The notes: generated by a model from the sequence alone, not told the origin. Counted from the first letter of the stretch, positions 10,203 through 20,473 are shown. The stretch: DNA of 64,000 nt from Nocardioides mesophilus (GCF_014395785.1 NZ_CP060713.1:524501-588500); one strand, 5' to 3'. A program made the numbers and translations.

Positions 10203-10868
10203 TCAGACCGACGCCGGGGCCGGCGAGCTCTTCGCGACGTACGCCGCCGCCTCCCGCAGGGCCATCGGGTCGATGTCGCCGAGGTCGAGCAGCAGCGGCA
10301 GCAGCGACCGCTCGGTCGTCAGCGCCCGGAACATCAGGGCCACGCTCACGCCGTGCCCGGGCCGGTGCTCCACCACCACGGGGTCGCCGGTCCGCAAGGA
10401 CCCGGGCTCCAGCACCCGCAGGTAGGCACCGGGCCGGCCCTCGGCGGCGAACCGCTTGACCCAGCCGCGGGCGGGGAACCCGTTGACGGCCATCCACTGC
10501 TGGAAGGTCCAGCACGGGATCCGCACCGCGGTCACCTCGAGCAGCGTCGGGCCGATCCGCCACCTCTCCCCCACCAGCGCCTCGCTGACGTCGATGCCGG
10601 CGGTGGTGAGGTTCTCCCCGAAGAGCCCCGGGCGGACGGTGGAGCCGAGCCGCCCGGACCACAGGTCCAGGTCCTCCTGGGCATAGGCGTAGACCGCCTG
10701 GTAGGCACCACCGTGGTACTTGGTGTCGGCCACCTCGTCCGAGCCGAGTCCCAGCGGTCCGACCTGCGCCGAGGCCACCACGTGCTTGTCGATGGCGCTG
10801 GTGACGTCGAGACCCTCAACGACCCGGGGCCGCCCGACGTTGACCGACACCACGCGCGCACTGTGCAT
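10203..10868 (-). CDS. MOSC domain protein (YiiM-like)
   Basis: 221 aa. The MOSC domain is a molybdenum-cofactor sulfurase C-terminal fold, used to bind Moco or carry out sulfur/oxygen-transfer chemistry. Visible features: LGLGSDEVADTKYHGGAYQA near 38, RPGLFGENLTTAGID near 80, IPCWTFQQWM near 117 with a conserved cysteine, and a helical C-terminal extension of the kind seen in YiiM. YiiM-type proteins detoxify N-hydroxylated compounds in E. coli; that role here is inferred. A good GGGAG lies 9 nt before the ATG. No Moco genes lie nearby. Confidence 0.85.
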   Translation of the reverse strand: MHSARVVSVNVGRPRVVEGLDVTSAIDKHVVASAQVGPLGLGSDEVADTKYHGGAYQAVYAYAQEDLDLWSGRLGSTVRPGLFGENLTTAGIDVSEALVGERWRIGPTLLEVTAVRIPCWTFQQWMAVNGFPARGWVKRFAAEGRPGAYLRVLEPGSLRTGDPVVVEHRPGHGVSVALMFRALTTERSLLPLLLDLGDIDPMALREAAAYVAKSSPAPASV

Positions 10869-10925
10869 GAGCGGATTCTCCCCGACCGGAGCGCGCCAAG
10901 CACCTGGTTTGCCGGGACCGACCGC

Positions 10926-12902
10926 TCAGCGACCGACGACCGGGGCCACCTGGGTGCCCCCGGAGGGCCGGCCGCCGGTGCCGAGCATCCCGTCCAGGCT
11001 GTAGCGCTTGCCGGCCGCGAGGTCGTACTGCACCATCCGGTAGTCCCGCAGGACCCGGGCCGCGGCGGCCTCCAGGCCGTCCTCCCCCACCAGGCCATGC
11101 CCGGGCACCGCGTAGTCGCCGACCTCCATCGCGGTGATCTGCTCGTGCAGCCGGGTCAGCAGCGCGTAGTACGGCGTCACCGGGGCGCCGGCGGCCTCGT
11201 AGAGCATCGGCAGGAAGAAGATCGGGCTGGTGAGTGCGTCCGGGCCGACCTGCCGCAGCGGGAAGTTCGCCCACAGGAAGTACGGCGTCGAGTGCATGCC
11301 GAGCTCGCCGGTCCGGTCCTGGATGCGTTGCGGCCAGAACGGCGGCTGGTGGTCGCCGTAGAAGATCACCGCGGTCTTCTCCGAGGAGCCGCGAAGCCCC
11401 GTCAGGAAGTCGCGCAGCGCGTCGTCGGAGTGGCGGAGGCCGCGCAGGTAGCCCGCGGCGTTCTCCTCGGCCTTGCCGTCGATGCCGTGCACCGGGATCG
11501 GGTCGTCGTAGATCGCCCGGCTCGGGTAGTGGTTCTGCATCGTCACGAGGTTCACCAGCAGCGGCTTGTCGTGGCGGGCGATCTGGTAGTCGACCTCGTC
11601 GAACGCCGAGGCGTCGGAGATCTTGCCGCTGTGGTCGATGGTCTCCTCGTGCTGCAGCTCGCCCTTGGAGACGAAGTCCTCGAAGCCCAGGATCGGGTAG
11701 ACCGTGGAGCGGCGGTACATCTGCGTGGTGAACGGGTGGATCGCGATCGCGTCATGGCCGCGGTCCTCGAGCATCCGCACCGCGGACGGGAAGGTGTCGT
11801 AGTGCGGCACCAGCATCTGGTAGGGGCTGGCCATCTGCGGCGCGAACTGGGACATCGACATCCCGGTGAGCGCCTCGAACTCCATGTTCGCCGTCCCGCC
11901 CCCGAACATCTGCGCGAGCATCCGCCCCGAGGGGTTCTGCTCCATCACCTGACGTGTGTAGGGAATCGGATCGCCCTCGAAGCGGATGCCTTTCACCTGG
12001 GTCGGGTCGCTGAAGGACTCGCTGAGCACCACGACGATGTTGACGTCGTCCAGGGCGCCGGAGCGGCGGGCGTTGATCTGCTCGGCCGCCCCGTCGTAGC
12101 GGCGGACCAGGTCGTCCATCGCGGCCGCGGAGTAGCCCCGCGGCATCTTCATCGGCGGGACCCCGAGGTTGTAGAGCACTCCGCCGACGAAGCCGTTGCG
12201 CTCGTAGTTGGCCCGCTGGTTCCAGAACGCCCACTGCGCGCCGCCCGCGTCGTAGGCCGCACGGATCTCGTTGCCGGGCCGGTTGAAGTGCGCGGCGTAG
12301 TCGAGGAAGGAGAGCGAGAGGGCCAGCACGACCACCCGGACGACCACCGTGGCCGCCCAGCGGCGGCGGTCGGTGCGGGGGCCCGGTCGCGGCCGGCGGC
12401 GGGCCAGCCGGCGTACCCCCCACGCGGTCGCGGCGCCGAGGGCCAGCACGGTGAGCCCCAGCACCACGAGGTCGGTGGTGCCCACCATCTCGGTCAGGAA
12501 GCCGACCTGGGACAGGTAGGCGACGTCGGAGGGCAGGAGCGGCTCGAGTCGCAGGCCGAGCTTCATGTGGTTGGCGAACCCGAGGACCGCGGTCGCCAGC
12601 ACCAGCACCCCGATCGCCACGGTCAGCCGGCCCGCGAGCGCCCAGACCGCGAGAATCATCGCCCAGATCACCGCGCTGCCCAGCAGGGTGACCACCGGGA
12701 CCCTCAGCAGGTCGCGGTCGACGAGCGCCCCCACGTCACCGTCGAGCTGGACGAGGTCCAGCACCAGGTAGGCGAGGACCGCCGCCAGCATGCTGGTCAG
12801 CACCGGCGCAGCGGCGCGCAGCCCGGCCAGCCCCGCGCGGGCCGTCCGGGTGGACGCGCGGCGGAGCCGGGGAGCGTGCGGGAGCCGCACCTGCACGTTC
12901 AC
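10926..12902 (-). CDS. LtaS-like alkaline-phosphatase-superfamily membrane enzyme
   Basis: 658 aa. Five hydrophobic segments in residues 30-245 anchor an extracellular sulfatase-fold domain (about 285-600). The domain has NIVVVLSESFSDPTQ (metal-binding Glu), a putative threonine nucleophile in MFGGGTANMEFEALTGMS, HYPSRAIYDD, and the metal motif IFYGDHQPPFWPQ. This is the layout of lipoteichoic acid synthase and phosphoglycerol transferases that use phosphatidylglycerol. Actinobacteria seldom make classical LTA, so the product may be another phosphoglycerol-modified glycan. AGGA precedes the GTG start. No glycosyltransferase partner is adjacent. Confidence 0.85.
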   Translation of the reverse strand: MNVQVRLPHAPRLRRASTRTARAGLAGLRAAAPVLTSMLAAVLAYLVLDLVQLDGDVGALVDRDLLRVPVVTLLGSAVIWAMILAVWALAGRLTVAIGVLVLATAVLGFANHMKLGLRLEPLLPSDVAYLSQVGFLTEMVGTTDLVVLGLTVLALGAATAWGVRRLARRRPRPGPRTDRRRWAATVVVRVVVLALSLSFLDYAAHFNRPGNEIRAAYDAGGAQWAFWNQRANYERNGFVGGVLYNLGVPPMKMPRGYSAAAMDDLVRRYDGAAEQINARRSGALDDVNIVVVLSESFSDPTQVKGIRFEGDPIPYTRQVMEQNPSGRMLAQMFGGGTANMEFEALTGMSMSQFAPQMASPYQMLVPHYDTFPSAVRMLEDRGHDAIAIHPFTTQMYRRSTVYPILGFEDFVSKGELQHEETIDHSGKISDASAFDEVDYQIARHDKPLLVNLVTMQNHYPSRAIYDDPIPVHGIDGKAEENAAGYLRGLRHSDDALRDFLTGLRGSSEKTAVIFYGDHQPPFWPQRIQDRTGELGMHSTPYFLWANFPLRQVGPDALTSPIFFLPMLYEAAGAPVTPYYALLTRLHEQITAMEVGDYAVPGHGLVGEDGLEAAAARVLRDYRMVQYDLAAGKRYSLDGMLGTGGRPSGGTQVAPVVGR

Positions 12903-13077
12903 TGCGAGGTTCCTGCCGGTCGGGTGGAGTTCGGGCGCCGTTCACCTCGACGGTACCCAGGACTGGCCGCTCGATCCGGCGGATCACGTAACGACCTGCT
13001 CACACTGCGACCGCATCCCATGCCCTCTGGCCGCGCGGGAGCGCACTCGGCCGGCGGGAGCGCCGGGCCCCTGCAGA

Positions 13078-14007
13078 TCAGTCCTGGACGGCCTTGGCGA
13101 CCGCGAGGCACATCGTGATCCGAGACCCCTCCTGCGCGCTGAGCGCGCGGCCGGCGCGTGCGGCGTCCTGCACCGACCAGTGCGCGTTGACCACCGAGCG
13201 GACCACCACCCAGTCCCGGGCCCGGTCCTCGTCGAGCAGCGCGGCGTCGACCAGCGCGTGGAAACGGGCGCGGGTGGCGGCGCGCACGTCGCCCGAGGCG
13301 ACCACCTCGTCCCACCGGTTCCACAGCATCGGCGCCGGCTCGTAGTGCGGGTCCCCGGACATCGGCTTGGGATCGATGGCCAGCCAGGGCTCCCGGTCGG
13401 CGGCTAGCACGTTCTCGTAGTGCAGGTCGCCGTGGACGATCCGGCCGACCGACGCCGGGTCGGCGACCAGGTCGCGGCCCAGGGCCAGGGCCTGCTGCAC
13501 CATCCGGCGTGGCAGCGGCAGGTCGGAGCCGGCGGCGGCGAGCGCGTCCAGCCAGCGTCCGACGTACGACGTCACGGGGCGCAGCTGCGGCATCGCCGGC
13601 CGGTGCAGCCGCCCGTAGAGACCGGCCACCACCTCGCAGGCGTCGAGGTCCCAGAGGTCGGTGAGGTCCTCGCGGTGCAGCCGCTCGAGCAGCAGCGCCC
13701 GCCGGCCGGGGTCCGCGCGGAGCAGGCGTACGGCGCCGCGCCCGCCCCAGTGCTGCAGCGCCAGCGGCTCGTGGAGCGACTCGTCGTCGCCGTCGAAGGC
13801 GACCTTGAGCACCGCCGGACCACCCGCGTCGGTCCGCACCGGCATCACCAGCGAGGCGGCGCCGTGCCACAGCCGGTCGCCGTCACGCTGCAGCCCCCAC
13901 TCCTCGAGCACCTCGACGGCGAGCCGCGGCAGCCGGTCCAGCCAGTCGGCCCAGTCCTGCCCCAGCGCGGCCTGGCCGGAGAGGCCGGGAGGGAGGGTCA
14001 GGGACAC
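13078..14007 (-). CDS. Aminoglycoside/hydroxyurea-type phosphotransferase
   Basis: 309 aa protein-kinase-like (APH) fold enzyme. Motifs: GAASLVMPVRTDAGGPAVLK (glycine loop and Lys), LLERLHREDL, the Brenner motif IVHGDLHYENVLA near 215, and AIDPKPMSGDPHYE carrying the metal-binding Asp. This is closest to the streptomycin-6-/hydroxyurea phosphotransferase family; the natural substrate is unknown and resistance should not be assumed. The GTG at 14007 was chosen because the motif pattern starts there; the 32-bp tandem repeat array lies immediately upstream and would otherwise be read as a nonsense N-terminal extension. Confidence 0.82.
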   Translation of the reverse strand: MSLTLPPGLSGQAALGQDWADWLDRLPRLAVEVLEEWGLQRDGDRLWHGAASLVMPVRTDAGGPAVLKVAFDGDDESLHEPLALQHWGGRGAVRLLRADPGRRALLLERLHREDLTDLWDLDACEVVAGLYGRLHRPAMPQLRPVTSYVGRWLDALAAAGSDLPLPRRMVQQALALGRDLVADPASVGRIVHGDLHYENVLAADREPWLAIDPKPMSGDPHYEPAPMLWNRWDEVVASGDVRAATRARFHALVDAALLDEDRARDWVVVRSVVNAHWSVQDAARAGRALSAQEGSRITMCLAVAKAVQD

Positions 14008-14030
14008 CGACCCATCCTGCCCCAGCCCCC

Positions 14031-14182
14031 GCCGAGTCGGCGCGTCCGCAGCGCTGAACCCTGCCGAGTCGGCGCGTCCGCAGCGCTGAACCGCGCCGAG
14101 TCGGCGCGTCCGCAGCGCTGAACCCTGCCGAGCCGGCGCGTCTGCAGCGCTGAACCGCGCCGAGTCGGCGCGTCTGCAGCGC
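14031..14182. repeat. 32-bp tandem repeat array, about 4.7 copies
   Basis: Units begin at 14031, 14063, 14095, 14127 and 14159, exactly 32 bp apart; the last is truncated. Each contains two palindromes, GCCGAGTCGGC and CAGCGCTG, separated by a short CGCGTC spacer. Variation is limited to a few bases (CT or GC at unit ends; T or C in the second half). It lies in the divergent intergenic region of the APH kinase and the ABC transporter operon, upstream of both. There are no spacers, so it is not a CRISPR. The rest of this 317-bp gap holds a perfect palindrome at 14258-14269 (GCACGGCCGTGC) and no recognisable -35/-10 pair. Confidence 0.9.
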
Positions 14183-14324
14183 GCACGGTTCGTCCGTGAT
14201 CGCTGACCGGGACGGGTCATCTGTGTGCGGGTGCTGTCCACTTCCTCCGCAGCCGCGGCACGGCCGTGCTTCACTGGAAACGGAGCCGATCAGCAGATCA
14301 CCGCGAGCCATCCGGAGGTCTCTC

Positions 14325-15236
14325 ATGAGGAGACACCACACCCGCCGCGCAGCCGCGACATGCCTCGCGGCCATGCTCGTCCTCCTCGCGGGCTGCGGCG
14401 GGGGAGACTCCGGGACGTCGGGCTCCAACCCCAGCGCCTCCCTGCCGTCGGTCAGCGAGGACCCGGCGCTCGCCGCCAAGGTCCCCTCCGGCATCGCTTC
14501 CGACTCGACGATCACGGTCGGGACGGACGCGACGTACGCCCCGAGTGAGTTCCTGGCCGCCGACGGCAGCACGGTCGAGGGCTTCGACGTCGACCTCTTC
14601 GACGCGGTGGCGGCCAAGCTCGGTCTCGGGACGAAGTACGTGCCGGCCCCCTTCGGCAACATCATCCCCAGCGTCCAGTCCGGGAAGTACGAGATCGGCG
14701 TCAGCTCGTTCACCATCAACCCCGACCGCGTCAAGGTCGTCGACATGGTCCGGTACTACTCGGCTGGCACCGCCTGGGCGACCCAGACCGGGAACCCGTC
14801 CGGCATCACGGTGGACAAGGCGTGCGGCCACCGGGTCGCGGTGCAGCGCGGGACCGTGCAGGTGGACGACGTCACGGCGCGGTCGACCAAGTGCACCGCG
14901 GCCGGCGACAAGGCGATCTCGATCGACCAGTACCAGGGCCAGGACCAGGCCACCGCCGCCGTCGTGTCCGGCAAGGACGACGCGATGCTGGCCGACTCCC
15001 CCGTGATCGCCTACGCCGTGAAGCAGACTGCCGGCAAGCTCGAGCCCCTCGGCGACATCTACGACTCGGCCCCCTACGGCTATGTCGTCAAGAAGGGCGA
15101 GGGCGACTTCGCGCAGGCCCTCGCCGAAGCGGTCAACCAGCTGATCGCCGACGGCACCTACGCGAAGGTGCTCTCCAAGTGGGGCGTCGAGCAGGGGGCC
15201 GTCGACAGCGCCCAGGTGAACCCGAGCGCGCCGTGA
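14325..15236 (+). CDS. Amino-acid ABC transporter substrate-binding lipoprotein
   Basis: 303 aa extracytoplasmic solute-binding protein. Signal peptide with lipobox LLAGC (Cys about residue 23) for lipid anchoring. The mature domain has the family 3 (polar amino acid) fold: [64 protein letters not shown] and [19 protein letters not shown] lies seven bases before the ATG. It is the first gene of a coupled three-gene operon. The ligand is not identifiable; glutamate, glutamine, cystine and basic amino acids are all possible in this family. Confidence 0.9.
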   Translation: MRRHHTRRAAATCLAAMLVLLAGCGGGDSGTSGSNPSASLPSVSEDPALAAKVPSGIASDSTITVGTDATYAPSEFLAADGSTVEGFDVDLFDAVAAKLGLGTKYVPAPFGNIIPSVQSGKYEIGVSSFTINPDRVKVVDMVRYYSAGTAWATQTGNPSGITVDKACGHRVAVQRGTVQVDDVTARSTKCTAAGDKAISIDQYQGQDQATAAVVSGKDDAMLADSPVIAYAVKQTAGKLEPLGDIYDSAPYGYVVKKGEGDFAQALAEAVNQLIADGTYAKVLSKWGVEQGAVDSAQVNPSAP

Positions 15237-16186
15237 CCGTCCTGCACCGCGGCTCCGAGGCCGAGGCCGACGAGATCAAGGCGCTGCCGGTCCGCCATCC
15301 CGGCCGGTGGGTGGCCACCGCCTTGGTGGCGGTCCTGCTGGCGATGTTCGTCAACATGCTGGTCACCAATCCCGCCTTCCAGTGGCGCTTCATGGTCGAC
15401 AACATGTTCACCCCGCCGGTCCTCAACGGTGTGCGCACCAGCCTGGTGCTCACCGTGCTGGCCATGCTGATCGGGGTCGCGATGGGCGTGGTTCTCGCGG
15501 TCATGCGGCTCTCGCCCAGCCCGGTCGTCTCGGCTGCGGCATGGGCCTACACCTGGTTCTTCCGGGCCGTGCCCCGCATCGTGCTGGCGATCCTCTTCGG
15601 CAACCTGGGCATCCTCTACACCCGGTTCTACGTGGGGTTCCCCTTCGACCAGCAGCTGCTGGAACTGCTCGGCTTCTCGGACGCGGATGCACGGATCTTC
15701 GGCGTCGACGCCCGCACGATCGGCGCCGGCTTCGTCGCCGGTCTGCTGGCCCTGGCGCTCTCCGAGGCGGCGTACATGGCCGAGATCGTGCGGGCCGGCA
15801 TCTCGTCCATCGACCCCGGCCAGACCGAGGCGGCGCAGGCGCTCGGGATGAGCCGCCTGCTGACCCTGCGCCGGATCGTGCTGCCGCAGGCCATGCGGGT
15901 CATCGTCCCGCCGACCGGCAACGAGACCATCGCGATGCTCAAGGACACCGCGCTGGTGGCGTTCGTCCCGGTGACCAACGAGCTCTTCTTCCAGCTGCAG
16001 GCGATCGGCAGCCGGACCTTCCAGATCTTCCCGATGCTGGTCGCCGCCTGCATCTGGTACCTGGCGATGACGAGCGTGCTGATGATCGCCCAGCACTTCG
16101 TCGAGCGTCGGTTCTCCCGCGGCTTCGGCGTCCCGCGCGAACAGGCGGCAGCGGTTCCCGCCGGCGGCATGGGCGGCGCCTCGTGA
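15233..16186 (+). CDS. Amino-acid ABC transporter permease (HisM/GlnP type)
   Basis: 317 aa inner-membrane permease. A cytoplasmic N-terminus (1-22) precedes hydrophobic spans from about residue 23. The EAA loop for ATPase contact is [20 protein letters not shown], then [20 protein letters not shown]. Typical HisM family features continue with [20 protein letters not shown] and [11 protein letters not shown] single permease gene implies a homodimer. The GTG at 15233 overlaps the SBP stop by 4 nt. Confidence 0.9.
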   Translation: MTVLHRGSEAEADEIKALPVRHPGRWVATALVAVLLAMFVNMLVTNPAFQWRFMVDNMFTPPVLNGVRTSLVLTVLAMLIGVAMGVVLAVMRLSPSPVVSAAAWAYTWFFRAVPRIVLAILFGNLGILYTRFYVGFPFDQQLLELLGFSDADARIFGVDARTIGAGFVAGLLALALSEAAYMAEIVRAGISSIDPGQTEAAQALGMSRLLTLRRIVLPQAMRVIVPPTGNETIAMLKDTALVAFVPVTNELFFQLQAIGSRTFQIFPMLVAACIWYLAMTSVLMIAQHFVERRFSRGFGVPREQAAAVPAGGMGGAS

Positions 16187-16950
16187 GCGACGTGCCGATG
16201 GTCAAGGCCGAGCGGGTCCGCAAGCGGTTCGGTCACCTGGAGGTGCTCAAGGGCATCGACCTGGAGGTGACCCCGCGCGAGGTCCTCTGCGTGATCGGTC
16301 CGTCGGGCTCGGGCAAGTCGACGTTCCTGCGCTGCGTGAACCACCTGGAGAAGATCGATGCCGGCCGGTTGTGGGTCGACGGCCAGCTCGTCGGGTACCG
16401 GCAGCGCGGCGAGGTGCTGCACGAGCTGAAGGAGTCGGAGATCGCGGCCCAGCGGCGAGACATCGGGATGGTGTTCCAGCGGTTCAACCTGTTCCCGCAC
16501 ATGACCGCGACCCAGAACGTCATGGAGGCGCCGAACCGGGTCAAGGGGCTCGGCCGCAAGGACGCCGAGTCGCTGGCCCGGGACCTGCTGGGCCGGGTCG
16601 GTCTCGGGGACAAGGCCGACAGCTACCCCGCCCAGCTCTCGGGTGGCCAGCAGCAGCGGGTAGCGATCGCCCGCGCGCTGGCCATGGAGCCGAAGCTGAT
16701 GCTCTTCGACGAGCCGACCTCGGCGCTGGACCCCGAGCTCGTCGGCGAGGTGCTCGACGTGATGAAGCAGCTCGCCCTGGACGGCATGACGATGCTGGTG
16801 GTGACCCACGAGATGGGCTTCGCCCGCGAGGTCGGCGACACGCTGGCCTTCGTCGACGACGGCGCCATCGTCGAGATCGGGCCGCCCCGCGAGCTGATCG
16901 CGAACCCGCAGCACGCCCGCACCAAGGCGTTCCTCTCCAAGGTGCTCTGA
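16183..16950 (+). CDS. Amino-acid ABC transporter ATP-binding protein (GlnQ type)
   Basis: 255 aa ATPase of the polar amino-acid importer. Walker A is GPSGSGKST near 38, the Q-loop is [16 protein letters not shown], the signature is [15 protein letters not shown] near 150, Walker B is LMLFDEP, followed by TSALDPELV and the H-loop in [11 protein letters not shown]. The GTG at 16183 overlaps the permease stop by 4 nt, completing a fully coupled SBP-permease-ATPase operon. It converges with lepA across a 41-bp gap in which I see no clear terminator. Confidence 0.93.
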   Translation: MSDVPMVKAERVRKRFGHLEVLKGIDLEVTPREVLCVIGPSGSGKSTFLRCVNHLEKIDAGRLWVDGQLVGYRQRGEVLHELKESEIAAQRRDIGMVFQRFNLFPHMTATQNVMEAPNRVKGLGRKDAESLARDLLGRVGLGDKADSYPAQLSGGQQQRVAIARALAMEPKLMLFDEPTSALDPELVGEVLDVMKQLALDGMTMLVVTHEMGFAREVGDTLAFVDDGAIVEIGPPRELIANPQHARTKAFLSKVL

Positions 16951-16991
16951 GCGGGCAGGGCCCGGACCAGGTCACCCGGTGGTGGGGAGGG

Positions 16992-18869
16992 CTACTTCTT
17001 GCCCTTCTCGCCGGGTCCGCTGTCGGAGGAGAGCGCGGCGATGAAGGCCTCCTGCGGGACCTCGACCCGGCCGACCATCTTCATGCGCTTCTTGCCCTCC
17101 TTCTGCTTCTCGAGGAGCTTGCGCTTGCGGGTGATGTCGCCGCCGTAGCACTTGGCAAGCACGTCCTTGCGGATCGCGCGGATGGTCTCCCGCGCGATCA
17201 CCCGGGCCCCGATCGCGGCCTGGATGGGCACCTCGAACTGCTGGCGCGGGATCAGCTCGCGCAACTTGCCGGCCAGCGCGACGCCGTAGGTGTAGGCGTG
17301 GTCGCGGTGCACGATCGCGCTGAACGCGTCGACCGTCTCGCCCTGGAGCAGGATGTCGACCTTGACCAGGTCGGCGGCCTGGTCACCGATCGGTTCGTAG
17401 TCCAGCGAGGCGTAGCCCTTGGTCCGCGACTTGAGCTGGTCGAAGAAGTCGAAGACGATCTCGGCCAGCGGGAGGATGTAGCGCATCTCGACGCGGTCCT
17501 CGGAGAGGTAGTCCATGCCCTGCAGCTGGCCGCGCTTGGACTGGCAGAGCTCCATGATCACGCCGATGTAGTCGCTCGGGCTCAGGATCGTGGCGCGGAC
17601 CACCGGCTCCCGGACCTCCGCGATCTTGCCGCCGGTGGGGTACTCGCTCGGGTTGGTGACCTTGTGCGTGGAGCCGTCCTCCATCACGACCTCGTAGACC
17701 ACGTTGGGCGCGGTGGAGATCAGGTCGAGGTTGAACTCGCGCTCCAGCCGCTCCCGGACGATCTCCATGTGCAGCAGGCCGAGGAACCCGCAGCGGAACC
17801 CGAAACCGAGGGCCCCCGAGGTCTCCGGCTCGTAGGCGAGCGCGGCGTCGTTGAGCTGGAGCCGGTCCAGTGCGTCGCGCAAGGTCGGGTAGTCGTCGCC
17901 GTCGATGGGGAAGAGCCCGGCGAACACCATCGGGTTCGGGTGCTTGTAGCCGCCCAGCGCCTCGGTGGCGCCGTGCACCTGGCTGGTGACGGTGTCCCCC
18001 ACCCGTGACTGCCGGACGTCCTTGACGCCGGTGATGAGGTAGCCCACCTCGCCGACCCCGAGGTCGCCTGCCTTGACCGGTTCCGGCGAGATCACGCCGA
18101 CCTCGAGCATCTCGTGGACGACTCCGGTGGACATCATCTTGATCCGGTCGCGGTGGGTCAGCTTGCCGTCGACGACCCGGACGTAGGTGACCACGCCCCG
18201 GTAGGTGTCGTAGACCGAGTCGAAGATCAGCGCGCGGGGCGGGGCGTCCGGGTCCCCGACCGGAGCCGGCGTCTGCCGGACGATCTCGTTGAGCAGGTTC
18301 TCCACCCCGAAGCCGGTCTTGGCCGACACCTGGAGCACGTCGGCGACGTCGCAGCCGATGATGTGGGCCAGCTCGGCGGCGTACTTCTCCGGTTGCGCCG
18401 ACGGGAGGTCGATCTTGTTGAGCACCGGGATGACGTGCAGGTCGGCGCCGAGCGCGAGGTAGAGGTTGGCCAGGGTCTGCGCCTCGATGCCCTGCGCGGC
18501 GTCGACGAGCAGCACGGCGGCCTCGCAGGCCTCGAGCGAGCGGGACACCTCGTAGGTGAAGTCGACGTGGCCCGGGGTGTCGATCATGTTGAGCACGTAG
18601 CTGCCGGGCTCGGAGCCGGCCTCGTTCGCGGCCGGCACCGTCCACGGCATCCGCACGGCCTGGCTCTTGATGGTGATGCCGCGCTCGCGCTCGATGTCCA
18701 TCCGGTCGAGGTACTGCGCGCGCTGGTGACGCTCGTCCACGACACCGGTGTACTGCAGCATCCGGTCGGCAAGGGTCGACTTGCCGTGGTCGATGTGCGC
18801 GATGATGCAGAAGTTGCGGATGATCGCGGGATCGGTCTTGCCCGGGGAGGGCGCCTGCTGCTGGGACAC
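16992..18869 (-). CDS. lepA: Elongation factor 4 (LepA)
   Basis: 625 aa translational GTPase that binds the ribosome and affects initiation and back-translocation. G-domain motifs: [10 protein letters not shown] (P-loop), RGITI (switch), DTPGHVDF (G3), NKIDLP (G4) and SAKTG (G5). The C-terminal LepA-specific domain has [25 protein letters not shown] split around residue 585, with lysine-rich tail. GTG at 18869 is chosen because the frame upstream is compositionally unlike LepA; a start further downstream is possible. Alone in its transcription unit, as in many actinobacteria. Confidence 0.95.
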   Translation of the reverse strand: MSQQQAPSPGKTDPAIIRNFCIIAHIDHGKSTLADRMLQYTGVVDERHQRAQYLDRMDIERERGITIKSQAVRMPWTVPAANEAGSEPGSYVLNMIDTPGHVDFTYEVSRSLEACEAAVLLVDAAQGIEAQTLANLYLALGADLHVIPVLNKIDLPSAQPEKYAAELAHIIGCDVADVLQVSAKTGFGVENLLNEIVRQTPAPVGDPDAPPRALIFDSVYDTYRGVVTYVRVVDGKLTHRDRIKMMSTGVVHEMLEVGVISPEPVKAGDLGVGEVGYLITGVKDVRQSRVGDTVTSQVHGATEALGGYKHPNPMVFAGLFPIDGDDYPTLRDALDRLQLNDAALAYEPETSGALGFGFRCGFLGLLHMEIVRERLEREFNLDLISTAPNVVYEVVMEDGSTHKVTNPSEYPTGGKIAEVREPVVRATILSPSDYIGVIMELCQSKRGQLQGMDYLSEDRVEMRYILPLAEIVFDFFDQLKSRTKGYASLDYEPIGDQAADLVKVDILLQGETVDAFSAIVHRDHAYTYGVALAGKLRELIPRQQFEVPIQAAIGARVIARETIRAIRKDVLAKCYGGDITRKRKLLEKQKEGKKRMKMVGRVEVPQEAFIAALSSDSGPGEKGKK

Positions 18870-19071
18870 GGGCTGCTTTCGGTGCGTCGGATCAGTCAGA
18901 TCGTCGGGGTCGTCGCGTGGCGTCGAGGGGGACTGCTGACGCCACGAGCGGTACGGGACCCCATTCTCCCATGGCGGAAGGGCCGCGACCCAAACGAGAC
19001 GCCCGGCAAGGGACCGGCGCGTCCGGGAAGATGGGCCGACTCCGCACCGGCCGATCGGGTTGAATCCGGTC

Positions 19072-20040
19072 ATGACCGGACCCCAGACGATCGCCGCCGT
19101 CCCCCAGGCCCCCCACGGGCGGACCGCTCGCCGGGTGGACTGGATGCTGCTGCCCCCGATGCTGCGCCGGGCGATCGAGCAGCGGATCGGCTTCCCTGTG
19201 ATCGAGGCCCGCTCCGCCGGTGCCGGGTTCACCCCGGGCTTCGCCTCGCTGCTCGTCGGCGCGGCCGGCCAGCGAGTGTTCGTCAAGGCCGCCAACGCAC
19301 TGGCCCAGGCGCCGTTCGCGGACGCCTACCGGGAGGAGGTCCGCAAGCTGGCGGCCCTGCCACCGGGGCTGCCGGTCCCCCGGCTGCTGTGGAGCATGGA
19401 CGCCGAGTGGGTGGTCCTGGCCATGGAGTACGTCGACGGGGAGAACCCGTCGCGTCCCTGGCAGCCGGCGCAGCTGGAGGCCTGCCTGGACACGCTGGAG
19501 GAGCTCGCCGACAGGCTGACCCCCGCACCGGCCGCGATGAGGCTCGAGCCGATGGCCGCCGTGGACGAGTTCGGCGCGATGCTCACCGGCTGGGCCTACG
19601 CAGCCCGGCAGCATCCGGACTGGCCGCACCGCGAGGAGGCCGCGGCGCTGGCGGCCCGCCACCAGGAGGCCCTCTCCGGCACGACCCTGGTCCACACCGA
19701 CGCCCGCGACGACAACTTCAGGATCACCCCGCAGGGTTCGGCGGTCCTCTGCGACTGGAACTGGCCGGTGCTCGGACCGGCGTGGGCGGACTCGGTCATG
19801 CTGCTGATCTCGGTGAGCGGCGAGGGCCACGACGTCGAGGAGATCCTGGCTCGCCGGCGGCTGACCCGCGACGTGGACCCCGAACACGTGGACGTGCTGC
19901 TGGCGCTCCTGTGCGGCTACTTCCTCGAGGCCCGGGACCGTCCGGTGCCGAACTCCTCGCCGTTCCTGCGGATCCACCAGTCCTGGTATGCCGAGGCATC
20001 CTGGTCGTGGCTGGCCGCGCGTCGGGGCTGGCGGTCCTGA
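19072..20040 (+). CDS. Phosphotransferase of the APH / fructosamine-kinase-like fold
   Basis: 322 aa. Glycine-loop region [13 protein letters not shown] near 50, Lys in [11 protein letters not shown], hinge [15 protein letters not shown], Brenner motif [14 protein letters not shown] near 205, and metal site [11 protein letters not shown]. Only distantly like the kinase at 13.1-14.0 kb. Substrate unknown. The ATG at 19072 was preferred over an in-frame TTG at 19060. It is divergent from lepA and lies upstream of rpsT in the same direction. Confidence 0.8.
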   Translation: MTGPQTIAAVPQAPHGRTARRVDWMLLPPMLRRAIEQRIGFPVIEARSAGAGFTPGFASLLVGAAGQRVFVKAANALAQAPFADAYREEVRKLAALPPGLPVPRLLWSMDAEWVVLAMEYVDGENPSRPWQPAQLEACLDTLEELADRLTPAPAAMRLEPMAAVDEFGAMLTGWAYAARQHPDWPHREEAAALAARHQEALSGTTLVHTDARDDNFRITPQGSAVLCDWNWPVLGPAWADSVMLLISVSGEGHDVEEILARRRLTRDVDPEHVDVLLALLCGYFLEARDRPVPNSSPFLRIHQSWYAEASWSWLAARRGWRS

Positions 20041-20047
20041 GCTCGAT

Positions 20048-20077
20048 TTGAGCCCTTCGCCGACACGCTGGTATCGT
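20048..20077 (+). promoter_or_regulatory. Promoter of rpsT
   Basis: TTGAGC (20048-20053), 18-bp spacer, TATCGT (20072-20077). It begins a few bases after the previous stop and leaves a leader of about 70 nt before the GTG at 20154. Confidence 0.55.
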
Positions 20078-20153
20078 CGGTCCTCGCGTGCCCGCCGCTC
20101 GGCGTGCCCGCACCCTGACCATCATCTCCGGCTGAACAGCAGAGGCTTGCCAC

Positions 20154-20414
20154 GTGGCGAACATCAAGTCCCAGATCAAGCGCAACCGACAGAACGACGC
20201 TGCGCACGAGCGCAACAAGTCGGTGAAGTCGGCGCTGAAGTCGGCCGTGCGCAAGTTCCGCGAAGCGGCTGAGGCCGGGGACAAGGAGCAGGCGCAGAAG
20301 CTGGCCGCCGTCGCGTCGAAGAAGCTCGACAAGGCTGCGTCCGCGGGCGTCATCCACAAGAACCAGGCGGCGAACAAGAAGTCGTCCATCGGCAAGAAGG
20401 CTGCTTCGCTCTGA
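20154..20414 (+). CDS. rpsT: 30S ribosomal protein S20
   Basis: 86 aa, highly basic helical protein of the small subunit, made monocistronically as usual. Recognised by [20 protein letters not shown] at the N-terminus, [18 protein letters not shown], then the conserved [19 protein letters not shown] tail. Starts with GTG. It is followed by a strong hairpin shared with the convergent holA gene. Confidence 0.97.
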   Translation: MANIKSQIKRNRQNDAAHERNKSVKSALKSAVRKFREAAEAGDKEQAQKLAAVASKKLDKAASAGVIHKNQAANKKSSIGKKAASL

Positions 20415-20428
20415 GCTGAGCGTTCGCG

Positions 20429-20461
20429 AAGGCGCTGATCCCCCACGGGGGTCGGCGCCTT
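20429..20461. terminator. Bidirectional terminator rpsT / holA
   Basis: AAGGCGC (20429-20435) pairs with GCGCCTT (20455-20461); inside, CCCCC pairs with GGGGG around a short loop. It sits between two convergent stop codons. Confidence 0.75.
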
Positions 20462-20473
20462 CTGCGCGTCCGG

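Noticed and set aside
12903-13077. Small gene between the LtaS-like and APH kinase genes
   Set aside because: No frame with a ribosome-binding site or protein-like composition; treated as intergenic.
10353-13118. 921-codon plus-strand frame over MOSC and LtaS-like genes
   Set aside because: Shadow: crosses two well-supported genes and an intergenic gap, no domains.
14031-14182. CRISPR array
   Set aside because: Units are adjacent (32 bp apart) with no spacers and no cas genes nearby.
13078-14274. Extended N-terminus of the APH kinase reading through the 32-bp repeats
   Set aside because: Repetitive Arg/Ala string (ADSARFSAADAPTR) encoded by non-coding repeats; true start is the GTG at 14007.
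16951-16991. Terminator between the ABC ATPase and lepA
   Set aside because: No convincing stem or T-tract in the 41-bp gap.
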